Part shown: piece after piece, positions 12,268 through 22,801 of the stretch
Position numbering within the stretch: the stretch's first letter is position 1
How the letters are laid out: every line of letters begins with the position of its first letter
Source of the DNA: Conchocele bisecta
Taxonomy: Eukaryota; Mollusca; Bivalvia; Lucinida; Thyasiridae
Reading direction: 5' to 3'
DNA length: 64,000 bases
Assembly: GCA_029237695.1 (NCBI GenBank)
Contig: CM055279.1
Coordinates: forward strand, 26,068,804 to 26,132,803
Made by a program: the position numbers and the translations under genes
Notes under the pieces: model-generated
Databases searched by the model: none
Told to the model about the DNA's origin: nothing
What the model saw: the letters and a program-made list of their open reading frames with translations, nothing else

Positions 12268-12765
12268 CAACATATTTCGCAAAAACGGAAAATTTAATTT
12301 ATTATTGACTCGAATTTTACAAATTTCGTAATTAAAGTTCCCATAATTTATTACTGTTTCATGAGCGTGTAACAAAATCTCTAACCTACTAGCACTCACA
12401 TTGTCTGTAGCTGAACAGATGCTACAATCTTTGTGAAATGGACCAAATTTTACCTTATAGCTGGAAGAAATCTTGGAAATATGTTTTGTTTGCGCGCTTA
12501 ACATGAATTGTGGCAAAAACAACTCCACCACACTTTTATTCACTTCAAGGCGCTGTGTGATTTGATGCGAAATGGATCGTCATGCAATGTTGCGTGGGCA
12601 TTCTTTAGAACATTCCTGATTTCTAACTTTCTTACTGTCCCTTAACCAACATTCAGCACAAATGTGCTGGCACAATTTCATTTTTTCCTCTAATAACTTC
12701 CAGATGGTCATTGGTTTTTGCACATTTGTTGCGATTGTATAGTGAACAAGAAACGAGGCAAAGCC
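12265..12765 (-). pseudogene. Cys-rich linker between gag and RT of the YR element
   Basis: Reading the minus strand from about 12765 gives a frame with LCQHICAECWLRDSKK and NQECSKECP, then after one stop VNKSVVELFLPQF and FGPFHKDCSICSATDN, running toward the RT start. The CxxxCxxC and CxxxC spacing suggests a zinc-binding segment, as expected at the gag/pol junction of DIRS-like elements. One stop lies near 12580, and the duplicated 36-mer disrupts the junction with RT. The function as a zinc knuckle is inferred. Confidence 0.55.
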
Positions 12766-12769
12766 ACGA

Positions 12770-13799
12770 AGGCCATGTTTTTTCCAAGCATAGACACTTG
12801 GATAACATAATTATGCCCACTTTGTGTAGACTAGATGGCCGTGGCCTGCATGTCGCGCCTTGGGGCGAGGCATGGACACTAAACAAATAGACATAGTAGA
12901 TGGAAAAACTTTAACCAAAAAACTTTGACCGGACAAACGGACGTACGGACGGACGGACGTATGCCAAAATGCCGACGATATCGCGCTTTCCGCAAGCGGG
13001 CGCGAAAATGATGATAAACACCCATGTGAAGTATCAAGGTAATGGGTGAAGCAGTTGCAGAGATATAGTACACGAAAAAACTTTAACAAAAACATTCAAA
13101 GTAATTTTACCTTGACATTGGGCACAGGGGCCACACGGTTGTGGGGTAGAATGCAAATATGGATGATGATAAACACCCATGTGACGTTTCAAGGTAATGG
13201 GAGAAACAGTTGCAGAGATATAGTATAACGAAAATCTGTTAACCAAAAATCTTTAACCAGACGTACGTTAACAAGTCAATTACGTATAGATAATAGGTGA
13301 AGGTAAAAAAAATGGTCACATGTTGGATAGTTGTATATGGTGCACACCCCTTGGTTATGAAGCTGTGAAAGTTTGGTTGTCCTAGGTGGTACAGTACCAA
13401 AGAAATGGACTTAAGCACGAAAAATTAACATTGTAAACGCGAAGAGTTAACATTGAAAATGGCTAAGTCGACTGCGCGGAAAAATGTGTCAAGTTCAAAA
13501 AAAGGTAACATGTTGGATAGTGATATGTGGTGGGCACCCCTTGATTATGAAGCTGTGAAAGTTTGGTGGTCCTAGGTGGTACAGTAACAAAGAAATGGAC
13601 TCAAACACGAAAACTTAACATTGATTGTGGACGCCGCCCGCCGCCCGCCGCCCGCCGCCCGCCGCCCGCCGCCGCCCGTCGCCTGTCGCCCGCCGCCGCC
13701 GCCGCCCGCCGCCCGCCGCCGCCGCCGCCCGCCCGCCCGGCTTTCGCCAATCCAATAGCCTGGATTTTTAAAAAAAAAAAGGAGCCTGGCTAACAAAAC
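12770..13799. repeat. repeat-rich block interrupting the YR element
   Basis: Gag coding similarity stops near 13800 and the Cys-rich region resumes near 12765. The DNA between contains a CCGCTTGCGGAAAGCG-type repeat (about 12836-13260: GCGCTTTCCGCAAGCGGGCG and GACGGACGGACG). It also holds a duplicated segment of about 187-bp period (13314-13430 and 13503-13620, TGAAGCTGTGAAAGTTTGGT) and the GCC-rich tract. I read this as one or more later insertions, but no target duplication was identified. Confidence 0.6.
13626..13741. repeat. GCC/CCCGCCG-rich simple repeat
   Basis: About 115 bp of nearly pure GCC, GCCC and CCGCC units in an otherwise AT-rich window. The complementary strand is G-rich and could form G-quadruplexes. 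Open frames here give Ala/Pro/Arg or Gly/Arg low-complexity peptides, which I do not consider genes. Confidence 0.9.
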
Positions 13800-14980
13800 T
13801 ATACTCGATCAACATTATCATCCGATTTCACCTGACTTTGACCCCTATTGGCATATCCAACCTTAGAGATAAGTTTATTCGGCATATATTCTTTCAAAAG
13901 CTGTTTAGACAAAATGGGTTGCTCTATCTGTGAAGTGTCGTCCTTCCATTTTCTAATTCCCTATTCTATTCCGCGAAGAACCGCGGCATAGAATGCTCGG
14001 AGACCTTCGAAAGAATATATGACAGAATAATACGCAATTTTCTTTAGCAATTGCATCCGCCCTTCTCGTTCTTCCTTGGACAACTTCGGATTCGAAATGA
14101 TCTCCAATTCACCCACGACAAACAATTTAAAGTCCAAATCATCAAATTTGAGTAATTTGTTTACATACTCAAATTGCAAATTTGAGTGTGGCCATATTTG
14201 CGGATATTTGACGCTGTCAGAAGATTTTGCATCGATGCCCGATTTCTTTTTGTGGTTTTTTTTTAGAATGTAGATCTTTTCGAAGCCTTAGTGTCCATGG
14301 AAGAAGAGGATGCGGATGAAACTGAATATTGATCAGATTCTACATCAGAATCAGACTCGTCTGAACTGTCACTTAAACAATCACTATGTTCATAGTCTAA
14401 AACTAATAAAAATCCAACATTTTCTTAAAGACTTGTTTCCTCAGATCCTTAATGGAAAGTTTGTCCCCCTCCGCAATGGAGCATGCCTCTGGTATACGAA
14501 AGGATTTTACACGATTTTTGTCCGTGATGGACGTTTTTGCAGGGGTGAAATCTGGTTTTGCGACGCACAATCTGAAAAATTACCTTCTTTCTTCTTTAAT
14601 TTGTCCACATCCTTCTTTGTTCGTTCCAAACGTCGCAACAATTCTCTTTTCTCCTTCTGCACGCTCAGACGATAATTCTCCTCCTCCGCCACAGCAATTC
14701 CTCCCGCAACAATTGCAGTTCTTCTTCCTCATGGGAACCGGAAACGGGCACCTGCTCTTGCTCAATGTATAATGCGCCATTTGACGGTAACCCCAATGAC
14801 GGACTCGGCATCGTAAGTTGTGGCAAATTTGACACTGCCCCCCTTCCATTGTTAGCATATTGGTTGTAGTCTGCAATTTTCGTAGCAGCTACTCTTTTCG
14901 GCCGAACTACTTTTTCGGCCATCTCAACTGCATGTGAAGCGCATACCACCCGAATTTGCCCGAAGTTGGTATACTTCACC
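13800..14980 (-). pseudogene. gag-like ORF of the YR retroelement
   Basis: Presumed nucleocapsid/structural protein, upstream of RT on the same strand. The minus frame from 14979 holds a basic N-terminus (AEKVVRPKRVAATK), a glutamate/arginine-rich probable coiled coil (EEENYRLSVQKEKRELLRRL, about 14690-14590) and a conserved core ([45 protein letters not shown], 14180-13961). After a TAG it continues as RKWKDDTSQIEQPILSKQLL to about 13830. The GELEII and LRAFYA core is what I recall from DIRS-type gag. Frameshifts lie near 14665, 14505 and 14180. Confidence 0.6.
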
Positions 14981-16072
14981 GGCGCACATAGCGCTGATGC
15001 AAATCAATCGTAATTATTATATGTATGTAATAAGGAAAAGTTATATTTAATTCGCCTCTGCAATACTGCAGCTTGTCACAGACTAAGACAAGATGGCTGA
15101 CTCGAATACAATGGAGATAAAATTATTTCAAACTGTCACAATGACTGGAAAGCACAAACTGTGATGAGAGAAAACTGAGCGCTTGCAACTCCGAAGGGAA
15201 ATAATTATTGACCAATGAAAAGCCAGAATCAAGTTGTTTGGAAGACAACTCTCTGTAATACAAATTCCAGATATGAACAAAACGAAAGCGCAAGGGAATT
15301 AATCACAAAATACAAAATTACATGAAACGAAATGATAATCTCTGTTAATAGTAATTAACATTTGTTATGCATTAAAAATTCCCAATTTATGTAATTAATT
15401 TGCTCATACCAGGGCTCATTTTAATGTTTTAATGCAAAATGGAAATATTTGTATATGAAATAAAGGGAGAGTACCGCGATAAACATTTATTACACTCTTG
15501 CGAGTTATTTGCATGGGTTTCGCTGTGAGAGAAAACCGGTAATCAACTCCTTACAAATAATACACCGTGAAGAGAACACCCGTAATTGCGCGCCTGTTTT
15601 CAAGGAAACCACGAGCTACCATGCAAAATGTTTACTTTTTATTACAGTAAAAATAAAGTCATTTGAAAACTTGGAAAGGGTTTCGTCTAATATAGAACGG
15701 TAATGTGATTGACCACATTCTAAAGATGCAGTCAAACATATCTGGTTCATAGAAACAGCTGCGTAATTTGGATTTCAAAAAGTTTACATGACGTCACATT
15801 TGACGTCACACAACGTAACATGAAAACGCCGGAACACACGTCATTGTGTAACTATTCATGCGCACATCACAATTCATTGATTATATGTTCTATTTATTGT
15901 GAATAAAGTATTGGACTACACACTTATACACGACATGAGACTGGTCACAGCTTGTTGTTTTGTTTGAAATTGAACTTCAGTGTCCTGTTGCAACTTAGTA
16001 CACCGTCACGGTAATTTAACTAATTACACAGCGTTCATGTTACACTAATTACACAGGTTGCAGTAACGGACC
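14981..16072. other. no gene recognised
   Basis: AT-rich sequence right of the YR element, possibly including its 5' leader. Two TGACGTCA octamers, the CRE-like consensus, lie 14 bp apart near 15789 and 15803. With no gene beside them I do not call a promoter. Confidence 0.5.
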
Positions 16073-16278
16073 AAGGTATATCAATATATTAAATATACCT
16101 AAAGCCATAAAATAAATGTAAGAAAAACAATAAACTAAAAATAATTCAAGTTATTAATTGATGCTTTTAGGTATATATTGATATACCTAGCTTAGAAAAT
16201 CTCAGCTCTACGGATGTAGAATATAAAAAACAGATGAAATATTAAAAGACATCCGTAGAGCTGAGATTTTCTAAGCTA
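16073..16278. repeat. two adjacent hairpins
   Basis: Hairpin 1 (about 16073-16189) pairs AGGTATATCAATATATTAAA with ATATATTGATATACCTAG. Hairpin 2 (16190-16278) pairs CTTAGAAAATCTCAGCTCTA with its complement at 16256-16278. The second shares its stem with the element at 1319-1680. Confidence 0.75.
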
Positions 16279-16532
16279 TGATAGACCCAGTTGCAGCCTA
16301 CAACTCGGTGACCCTCTGCAACTAGGATAGACATCGGTACATTATTTCAACCTGCGTATAAATTATAATTACTAAATAAGCCAGTTTATAAACTGTTCTC
16401 AATCTCATCGAGTTCATAACCCTAATTCCATTACATTGCATTACATAAGAGTCATGGTGGATTATTATTTCCAATTTTACATTTGAAAAGTTCTCTGTTT
16501 ACTTGCTAGAGATGTAAGAATATAGCGAAGAT

Positions 16533-16538
16533 ATATAT
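16533..16538. repeat. Polinton target-site duplication, left
   Basis: ATATAT immediately before the AG terminus, identical to 30365-30370. A 6-bp duplication is the Polinton hallmark. The low complexity of the hexamer slightly weakens the evidence. Confidence 0.75.
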
Positions 16539-16757
16539 AGATTATCGGGCGCCTGCGATATAAAATCGAAGTTGAGTACCAAAGTACTATATTTAGTACT
16601 AAACTATATAGTTTAGTACCAAAGCACTATATAGTTTGGTACCTTGTTTAAAAGGCGTAAAACCAGTTTAAAATGTTAACCTTCTCATCCCTTGAGACTA
16701 GGAATTTGCCAAAACAATGCTTGTTGTACACAATTATATAGTAGTTTTGTACGGAAA
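16539..16757. repeat. Polinton left terminal inverted repeat
   Basis: Starts AGATTATCGGGCGCCTGCGA. It matches the reverse complement of 30147-30364 over the full length with scattered substitutions, then diverges after TTTTGTACGG. Internally it is built of ACTATATAGTTT-like palindromes and GTACCAAAG(T/C)ACTATA blocks. Confidence 0.9.
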
Positions 16758-17411
16758 TGAATCCCTACCACCATATGCCTTATACATATCATTGGGCCGC
16801 GCTCTGTGAAAACCGGCCTTAATGACAAAACGTTTGATTTGCACTTTTTACATTTTTGGATGCGGACACCTTTCACAAACAATATGCTGGAAAGAAAATG
16901 CAAATATGTTTCATTTTTTTGTTTTATCTCACTTTTTGTAGCACCATGTCAATCACGCAAGGAAAAAAAAGTAACGTCATCGACGAAAATGACGTTATTG
17001 AAACGCTTACGTTTGTACAATGCAACACAACAGCCTAAAGTAGACATGCGTGTTCATAGACTCATTGACTGTGCTTGCTGTAAACTTTATTTGCTGATAA
17101 GTTTTACTAAATGTATCTACAACTGTTACTATGAATACTATCAAACATCGAACAGAAATAAAACTATGACAGTGTACATGTAGTGAAACAAACCAAACGA
17201 CATCACTATCGATTTTAAATCTATAATTAGCCGACATGTGACCTCGTAATTTGCTACTATCCCCAACTATCACGGATTATGCATATGCATGTACCGTCAG
17301 AAAGATACATTGTAATTATTTGAGAATTGAGTTCAGAATCTAATTGACGTTATTTACGTAACAGTTAATTGTGACGTCATTTATTGATGTCGACATTACG
17401 TCAAGGACCAA
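16758..17411. other. Polinton left region without a recognised gene
   Basis: Where the first two thirds of the DNA polymerase gene would be expected, I see only short frames without motifs. GACGTCAT-like octamers occur near 16977 and 17372. Confidence 0.5.
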
Positions 17412-18520
17412 GCACCCAAAAAGCCTACATAAACTACACAATGATTATCCTGTTGCACCAGAGAAACTAGCCGTAAAAAAGAATGGTTATCAGAATATCA
17501 ACTTCTTACAAGCAACACAATGATAAACATAGAGAAACTTGTCCCAAATCTAAACAACAAAATTAAATATGTATTACATTACCGAAATCTACAGTTGTAC
17601 ATATCTCTTGGCCTAAAATTCACTAAAGTACATCGTGCATTAGAATTCAATGAAAAACCATGGATGGAACCATACATTCATCTAAACACCGAATTCCGTA
17701 AAAAAGCAAAGTCTGCATTTGAAAAAGATTTCTATGAACTAATGAACAACGCTGTATTCGGAAAAACTATGGAGAACCTACGCAAAAGATCAGACATCAA
17801 ACTAGTAAGAACAGATGGTAGTGAAAATGAAAGGTTAAGAAAAATCATAGCTAAACATAATTTCAATAGACGTGTCAAATTCTCAGATGAATTATCTGCT
17901 ATAGATGTAAACAAAACTAAACTAACGCTAACCAAGCCAATCTATGTTGGCATGTCTGTCTTAGACTTATCAAAACATCTAATGTACGACTGGTACTATA
18001 ACACATTAAAAAAGAAATATAACGAAAACTGCACCTTGTTGTTTACAGTCACCGACAGTTTATTAGTTGACATCAAAACAAAAGATGTATGCAATGATAT
18101 GTCTAAGATGAAAGATGAATATGACTTCTCTGATTATCCAAAAGACCATCCACTTTATGACGAAAGAAACAAAAAAGTAATAGGCTAAATGAAAGATGAA
18201 TGTGTTGGCACCCCAATAGCAGAACATATTGGTCTACGTCCAAAGATATACTCTAGTTTACGAGCAGACGAACAACTCATCAAGAAAGCAAAGGTAGTAA
18301 ACAAATATGTAAAAAAAATAATAAAAAATTTGACAATTACAAAGATGCGCTTTTCAACAAGAAAACATACACTCATAACATGAATATGCTACGTTCCATA
18401 CACCATTAAATATACGGACTAACAATGAATAAAACAACACTCTCACCACTCGACACAAAACGATACATTGCACCCGATGTAATCATGACATACGCGTTCG
18501 GGTATCAGCCGGAACAATAA
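17412..18520 (+). pseudogene. protein-primed DNA polymerase B (pPolB), C-terminal remnant
   Basis: Polymerase domain of the Polinton replicase. Visible blocks in order: LHNDYPVAPEK (about 17428), the long frame from 17520 with KVHRALEFNEKPWMEPYI and DFYELMNNAVFGKTMENL (motif B, with the usual Lys/Asn/Gly signature), then FTVTDSLLVDIKTK (motif C), and TLSPLDTKRYIAPD near the C-terminus. Motif C should be DTDS. Here the first Asp is Val, so a metal-binding residue is lost. A stop follows at 18186 and frames shift near 17470 and 18330. Only about 360 of the more than 1000 residues usual for pPolB are present, and the exonuclease and N-terminal domains are absent. It converges with the integrase and overlaps its C-terminus by about 35 bp. 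Confidence 0.85.
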
Positions 18521-19379
18521 TAAGCTCTTCCTTCACAAAGCCTCTCTTTGGGGCTGGTGCCTTACACTCTTATACTTTGTGTAATAAAATGATAATCAAT
18601 CTTGTGAATATCAACACTCCATATCGGGTCAGTAGCTCTACGCCTGCCTCCACCTTCTTGTTCTCCAGGTTGGTATAGATATCTTAAGTTTACAGTAGGA
18701 CATATGGGGTCGTCCTTTAATGTTTTAATTTCAATTAGAGAGGGGTTTTTTTCTCCGAATTTATTGCAGCGATTACCGCTGGTAGTCTCTTAATCCATTC
18801 CCTATTTCGTTTATGTGGATTGTCCAACTCCTTAGCATACTGGTAACCAAACAATATTTCAGCTAGTGTCCTATTAAATATTTCAACAATGGCTTGGTCT
18901 CTATGAATTTCTCTTCTACCGCGCCTTATATGTACATTATGTTTATCCATGAACTGTGTAACAGCACCCATAAATTCTCTCCCAGGGTCTACTTGCAGTA
19001 AGTTTGGATCTGTTAGTTTTCTTTCATAAATATTTTCAAAAGCTTTAGCAACTTCCTTGCTGTCCTTTGAAGTCAGTGGTTCTGCCTCTCTATATCTACT
19101 AGCAATATCAACAACAGTCAATGCATACTTATATGTTTTTCGACCAACAGTGTCATGTGGTGTTAATAATAAATCCGTTTAATGAACTTCATTCTTGTTA
19201 GAAACATCAAACTTTGGTCTCACTATTTTCTTTGGTGCAGGTAAATAAATCTGTCATACCGCTTGTTTCTGTAAGAAATTAAATGCTTCTTTATCACTTA
19301 CTTTAGCTGCGTTTACTAATTTCTTAACAGCTGTTAAACTTTTCCAAAATCCTTTGGGGCTGTAATAAATTTTCTCCAT
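18483..19379 (-). pseudogene. Polinton retroviral-type integrase
   Basis: A DDE integrase that would join the element ends to target DNA. The frame starts with ATG at 19379 (MEKIYYSPKGFWKSL). The core holds the three acidic residues: Asp in LTVVDIASRY, Asp in LLQVDPGREFMGAV and Glu in HRDQAIVEIFNRTLAE. The C-terminal part (LRYLYQPGEQEGGGRRRATD; PKRGFVKEELIIV) continues in another frame to a stop at 18483, giving the normal length of about 300 codons. Disruptions are in-frame stops near 19258 (TGA) and 19180 (TAA) and frameshifts near 18737 and 18570. The catalytic triad survives, so decay is recent relative to the polymerase loss or simply missed these codons. Confidence 0.9.
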
Positions 19380-19428
19380 TTTTTTTTTTGGTTATTTAAG
19401 ATACATTTCCATAACATAAAACACAAAA

Positions 19429-19744
19429 ATGAATCAACAAATCACACAAGCCGAGTTTGAAGAAAGCTGCAAGAAACATGAATATAACACAATTAAATGG
19501 GCAGCTTTAAAACAAAATCTATACTATTACAGATTACAGATGTGTGGATACTAATAATGGTGAATCTATGATTTTCACATTAAATGATGAAACTGAAGCA
19601 TGGACACCACTCCATCTTCAATCTAAAATTGAACAAGCTGAATCTAAACATAATGAGTTGCCATACTATGTAAGACCATTAGGGTTGAAACCAAGTAAAA
19701 ACAATAAGAAAAATAAGTATCATGCTTTTGATTTTGTCTGTTGA
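19429..19744 (+). pseudogene. small conserved Polinton ORF, unknown function
   Basis: Starts ATG at 19429 (MNQQITQAEFEESCKKHEY), shifts frame near 19540, and continues as GESMIFTLNDETEAWTPLHL to a basic tail (LGLKPSKNNKKNKYHAFDFV). That gives about 100 residues if read through. It is divergent from the integrase, separated by about 50 bp. Its size, the strand-like segments and basic tail would fit a small nucleic-acid-binding protein, but that is inference only. Confidence 0.5.
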
Positions 19745-19800
19745 AAACTTTTTAACCCTATTTTTATTTTACCACACCGCACTAAAATGAAAGTAACAAT

Positions 19801-21008
19801 TTACTGCCCATTTATATTTGTTAAAGGTACATGCCCACGCAGCAGGTTACAATGTACCACTACTTTTCATTTTCTGTCATGCCTTATATGAGCCATTTGT
19901 CTACCCACTAACGAGTTATTTTTAATTACGGCGCGTGTTAATTGGTGTTAAATCGCATTTTATATGTCGCGACCAGAAACGGTATTTCCGACCTCGTGCT
20001 ATTTTTACCAATACGCGTCACGTGACACGGTCAATCATATCACATATTTGACATGCGCAGTGAAGTATCGGAAGTTGAGAAGAAAAGTCTCTGTTCCGAG
20101 TCCAAATCTAATTCTCACGTACTCATTCCAATTTGGTGATCTGGTCGCCAATATTAACCACTCTCTCTCTCTCTCTGTACTGCCTGTCCCTCAGACATTT
20201 TGCCTTTTGTTAGCCGACGCAGTTTCATACAATTTCCGTCCTGGACGTTTCGACATGTTGATATTCTTGTTTACATATTGGGAAGCCTACTGGCGCGCGT
20301 AGTATACTGCGCATGCGCACCGCAAGCCGTGATGTGAAAGTCGTCGTCCCCGCACATTATCAAAATAGACTGTTACCGCCGCGCGTCGCTAACAGTAAAG
20401 TGATAATTAATAAATTATTATATTTGTATAGCGGGCACTCGTAATCTTTAGAACTGGTGAAATAGTGACATAATTATACACTTATTTAATTCCTATAAAG
20501 AACTTTTTGTGCCTACTGCGTGGGCATGTACCTTTAACATATCTGTTTTGATTTGCTCTCGTAGTATATTTTTTTCTTCATCAGCAATCTCAAACTTGAT
20601 AGGTTTTCTAACATATCCTTTCATTTGTTCATGTTTATTCAGGCGTATTTCATCATGTTGTTCAGCCTTTTTCATTAGCTTAGTATTAACAAATTTGCTT
20701 GTTAATGCAAATGCACCACATATACTATCTGCAATACCGAGACTCAATGAAACGGGCACTCCTGCAACAGTTACTAATAGTCCGGCACTCGTTCCACCCA
20801 TTACCAGACCAACAGTAGTTAATCCAGACTGAACACCATTTAATATGTTCAGAGCTCTTTTATATTTATTTCGTATTGTTTTCCTTATCACCACTTCATT
20901 TTCTAGCTTATGTTTTAAAGCACTTATTTCACTAAGTCTATAATGTTCTGCTATAATCTCCTCAACTGGTAGCTCTGGATACAGTTTACTACTCATTTTA
21001 TTTTTCAT
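19801..21008 (-). pseudogene. Polinton conserved protein with Gly-rich hydrophobic segment, interrupted
   Basis: The frame from ATG 21008 gives an N-terminal charged region (SSKLYPELPVEEIIAEHYRL), basic helices (VIRKTIRNKYKRALNIL), a long glycine-rich hydrophobic stretch at about residues 62-100 (LTTVGLVMGGTSAGLLVTVA, then VPVSLSLGIADSICGAFALT) and a charged tail (KKAEQHDEIRLNKHEQMK). I recognise the layout (hydrophobic Gly-rich core followed by a KHE-type motif) as recurrent in animal Polintons, and its function is not established. The hydrophobic core suggests membrane insertion. A TTAA-flanked MITE (19821-20537) enters about six codons before the natural stop at 19801, replacing the last residues with element-encoded ones. 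The rest of the frame is intact. Confidence 0.65.
19821..20537. mobile_element. piggyBac-like MITE with TTAA duplication
   Basis: Bounded by TTAA at 19821-19824 and 20534-20537, with inverted ends AGGTACATGCCCACGCAG. The family also occurs at 31695-32556, 43676-44104 and as an end fragment at 58965-59004. TTAA target duplication is typical of piggyBac-type elements. The interior includes a CT run (20162-20176) and a CpG-richer segment. No transposase is present. Confidence 0.85.
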
Positions 21009-21019
21009 AATTTTTAAAT

Positions 21020-22064
21020 TTAAATATCTATTTCAATTAACACATTTACAATTGAAATGGAAGCTTTAGCAAATGTTGAAAGTGAAACAAAATTTAATAG
21101 ACTTCCAGAAGCAAGGTCGATTGGAGTTTGAAATATTGTATATGCTGAACGTTGCCCTTTATGTTTTGTTAAAGTTCCATTCACATTTGGAGTGCCATTA
21201 ATACCAATCCCAATTTTTACCTCATCAGTTGCAAAACCCTCTCTGGTGACGCTACATAAACCCATTCGTAAAACCCTTCCACTGCACATCATAGTATAAC
21301 CATAGTTTTCATGCGCTGAACCAGAAGCACCATTTCCAAATGCAAATTCAGTAGAACCATCACGTAATAGCCCAGACTCTTCAGCCCACACAGTTATTAT
21401 TATTTTATGTTTATTGAACAACTCTGCTACATTTTTATCTCCAGCGTCTATATAATCTGTAAGACATTATTATTTTCATCTGTAATTTCAAGTCTCTATT
21501 CGTTTATATCGCCATTTTGTAGATTTATATATTCTGGGTGTGCAAATGTAACAGTATCTGACTCTCCAAAGGTCATTTTGCGAACTGGTATAACACCAAT
21601 AAAATTACTCCTTTTACCGTTAAGTAAATTACATGATGTATTTACTTGATCAAGATAAATATATACAGATTTGTTAACGAAATTAACTGGATTAGAACCT
21701 GGATGGGAACCTGCAAGTATCCAATCTGGATTAATATTAAACCCTAGCAGATTAAGAATATCGCTTGGTATCTTCACTTTATATCCCAGGTGAATATGTA
21801 AAGTACATATTCCGTTGGATTTATTTATGGTTAGTGCTAAGGCAGCATTACTCAAAATTGTACTCAACCTATCAAACGAATACAACCCAGCTGAAATTGA
21901 AACTATTATGTCGGGACCATTTATAGAAGCCCACACATACTGCACATCATGTAACAGGTTGTACCAATCAACCCAGTATGTTAAGCTTTTTAAACCTATT
22001 TTTCGTTTGGAGTCACTATTCTTGATACTGTCTTGCAATGTAGCTGTTAAGTCAAATTATACAT
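21020..22064 (-). pseudogene. Polinton structural-type protein, unknown function
   Basis: Likely one gene with ATG at 22064, a frameshift near 22047, the long frame 22038-21496 (KIGLKSLTYWVDWYNLLHDV; VYIYLDQVNTSCNLLNGKRS; DTVTFAHPEYINLQNGDINE) and, after a stop and shift near 21485-21430, the frame 21421-21020 (RDGSTEFAFGNGASGSAHEN; YGYTMMCSGRVLRMGLCS; TPIDLASGSLLNFVS; SIVNVLIEIDI). The second part is beta-rich and glycine-rich and looks like a trimeric jelly-roll or spike-type domain. The first could be a penton-like or spike-base module. These are fold guesses without named homologues. The gene is divergent from 22089, sharing a 24-bp intergenic spacer. Confidence 0.5.
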
Positions 22065-22801
22065 TTTTATTTATTTATTTATAAAAAAATGGCATTCAAA
22101 TTTAATAAGGATGCAAACTACAATGTCAACCATATATACGCTTTGAAAACAGTACCAATGTTTTACAATGTAGATGTTTATGTTACAAAAGATAAAAGTT
22201 TCAAAGCTACATATTATAATGCCTTAGCAGGGTATCCCAACCAAAATAACTGGTAATGTCTCAAACAACAACAAAGCATATCACAATTAGATAAATAATC
22301 CAATGGGGTGGTATCAGAATCAATTTAACTTTGCAATATGGTGGGCCACTTGTGGGTGCGGTGTTTCATATAACCAGCATTTAACAATTACAAATGATCC
22401 GTTTCTACGATCTTTATATGAATTTCATATTATGTACCAAACACTTCGAATCTTAGCTCAAATGAAAATTCCTTTACCAGATGACCACAGCTATTGTTGG
22501 TATGATAATAATTTTGATCTTTCAGCCTACCATTGAATATGCACTGAATTTGGTATTAATGCAAATATAAGGATTTCAGACAAAAAATAGACCATGGGAA
22601 TCATAATCTAGGCAGTTTTTCAATGTTTATGAGGCCTGCAGGAGATTATAGATTGAGTCATGGAGGTAAATTATCACCATTTTTTTGATGTACGCGATTC
22701 TTTTACCCACCACGTTGATATTACTAATGCTTGGACTAGTTTTGTTCTAGATAATTCAATTGGGTTCACTCAAGCTGGAGTTGAACGATTAAATGATAGT
22801 A

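Larger units (their letters stand above)
4804..14980 (-). mobile_element. decayed tyrosine-recombinase (DIRS/Ngaro-like) retrotransposon, nested
   Basis: On the minus strand, from right to left, I read gag (14980-13800), a Cys-rich region plus reverse transcriptase and RNase H (12765-10738), a tyrosine recombinase (6984-6109) and an SGNH hydrolase (5345-4804). RT/RNase H followed by a tyrosine recombinase instead of a DDE integrase is diagnostic of YR retrotransposons, and an SGNH hydrolase is known from Ngaro-type members. The body is split by a plus-strand LINE (7048-10726), a repeat block (about 12770-13799) and a bivalve-type short repeat (about 5730-6060). Every domain carries frameshifts or stops, so the copy is dead. 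The termini (split direct or inverted repeats) were not located, so the outer limits are only the coding limits. Confidence 0.8.

Noticed and set aside
13563..13796. Pro/Ala/Arg-rich and Gly/Arg-rich small proteins
   Set aside because: They arise from the GCC tract and have no conserved flank or start context.
15787..15812. CRE-like TGACGTCA pair as a promoter
   Set aside because: No gene start or TATA element nearby. Two octamers alone are not enough.
16806..17183. 125-codon frame in the left Polinton region as a gene
   Set aside because: It has no recognisable motif, an overlapping alternative frame, and unlike composition. I cannot support it.
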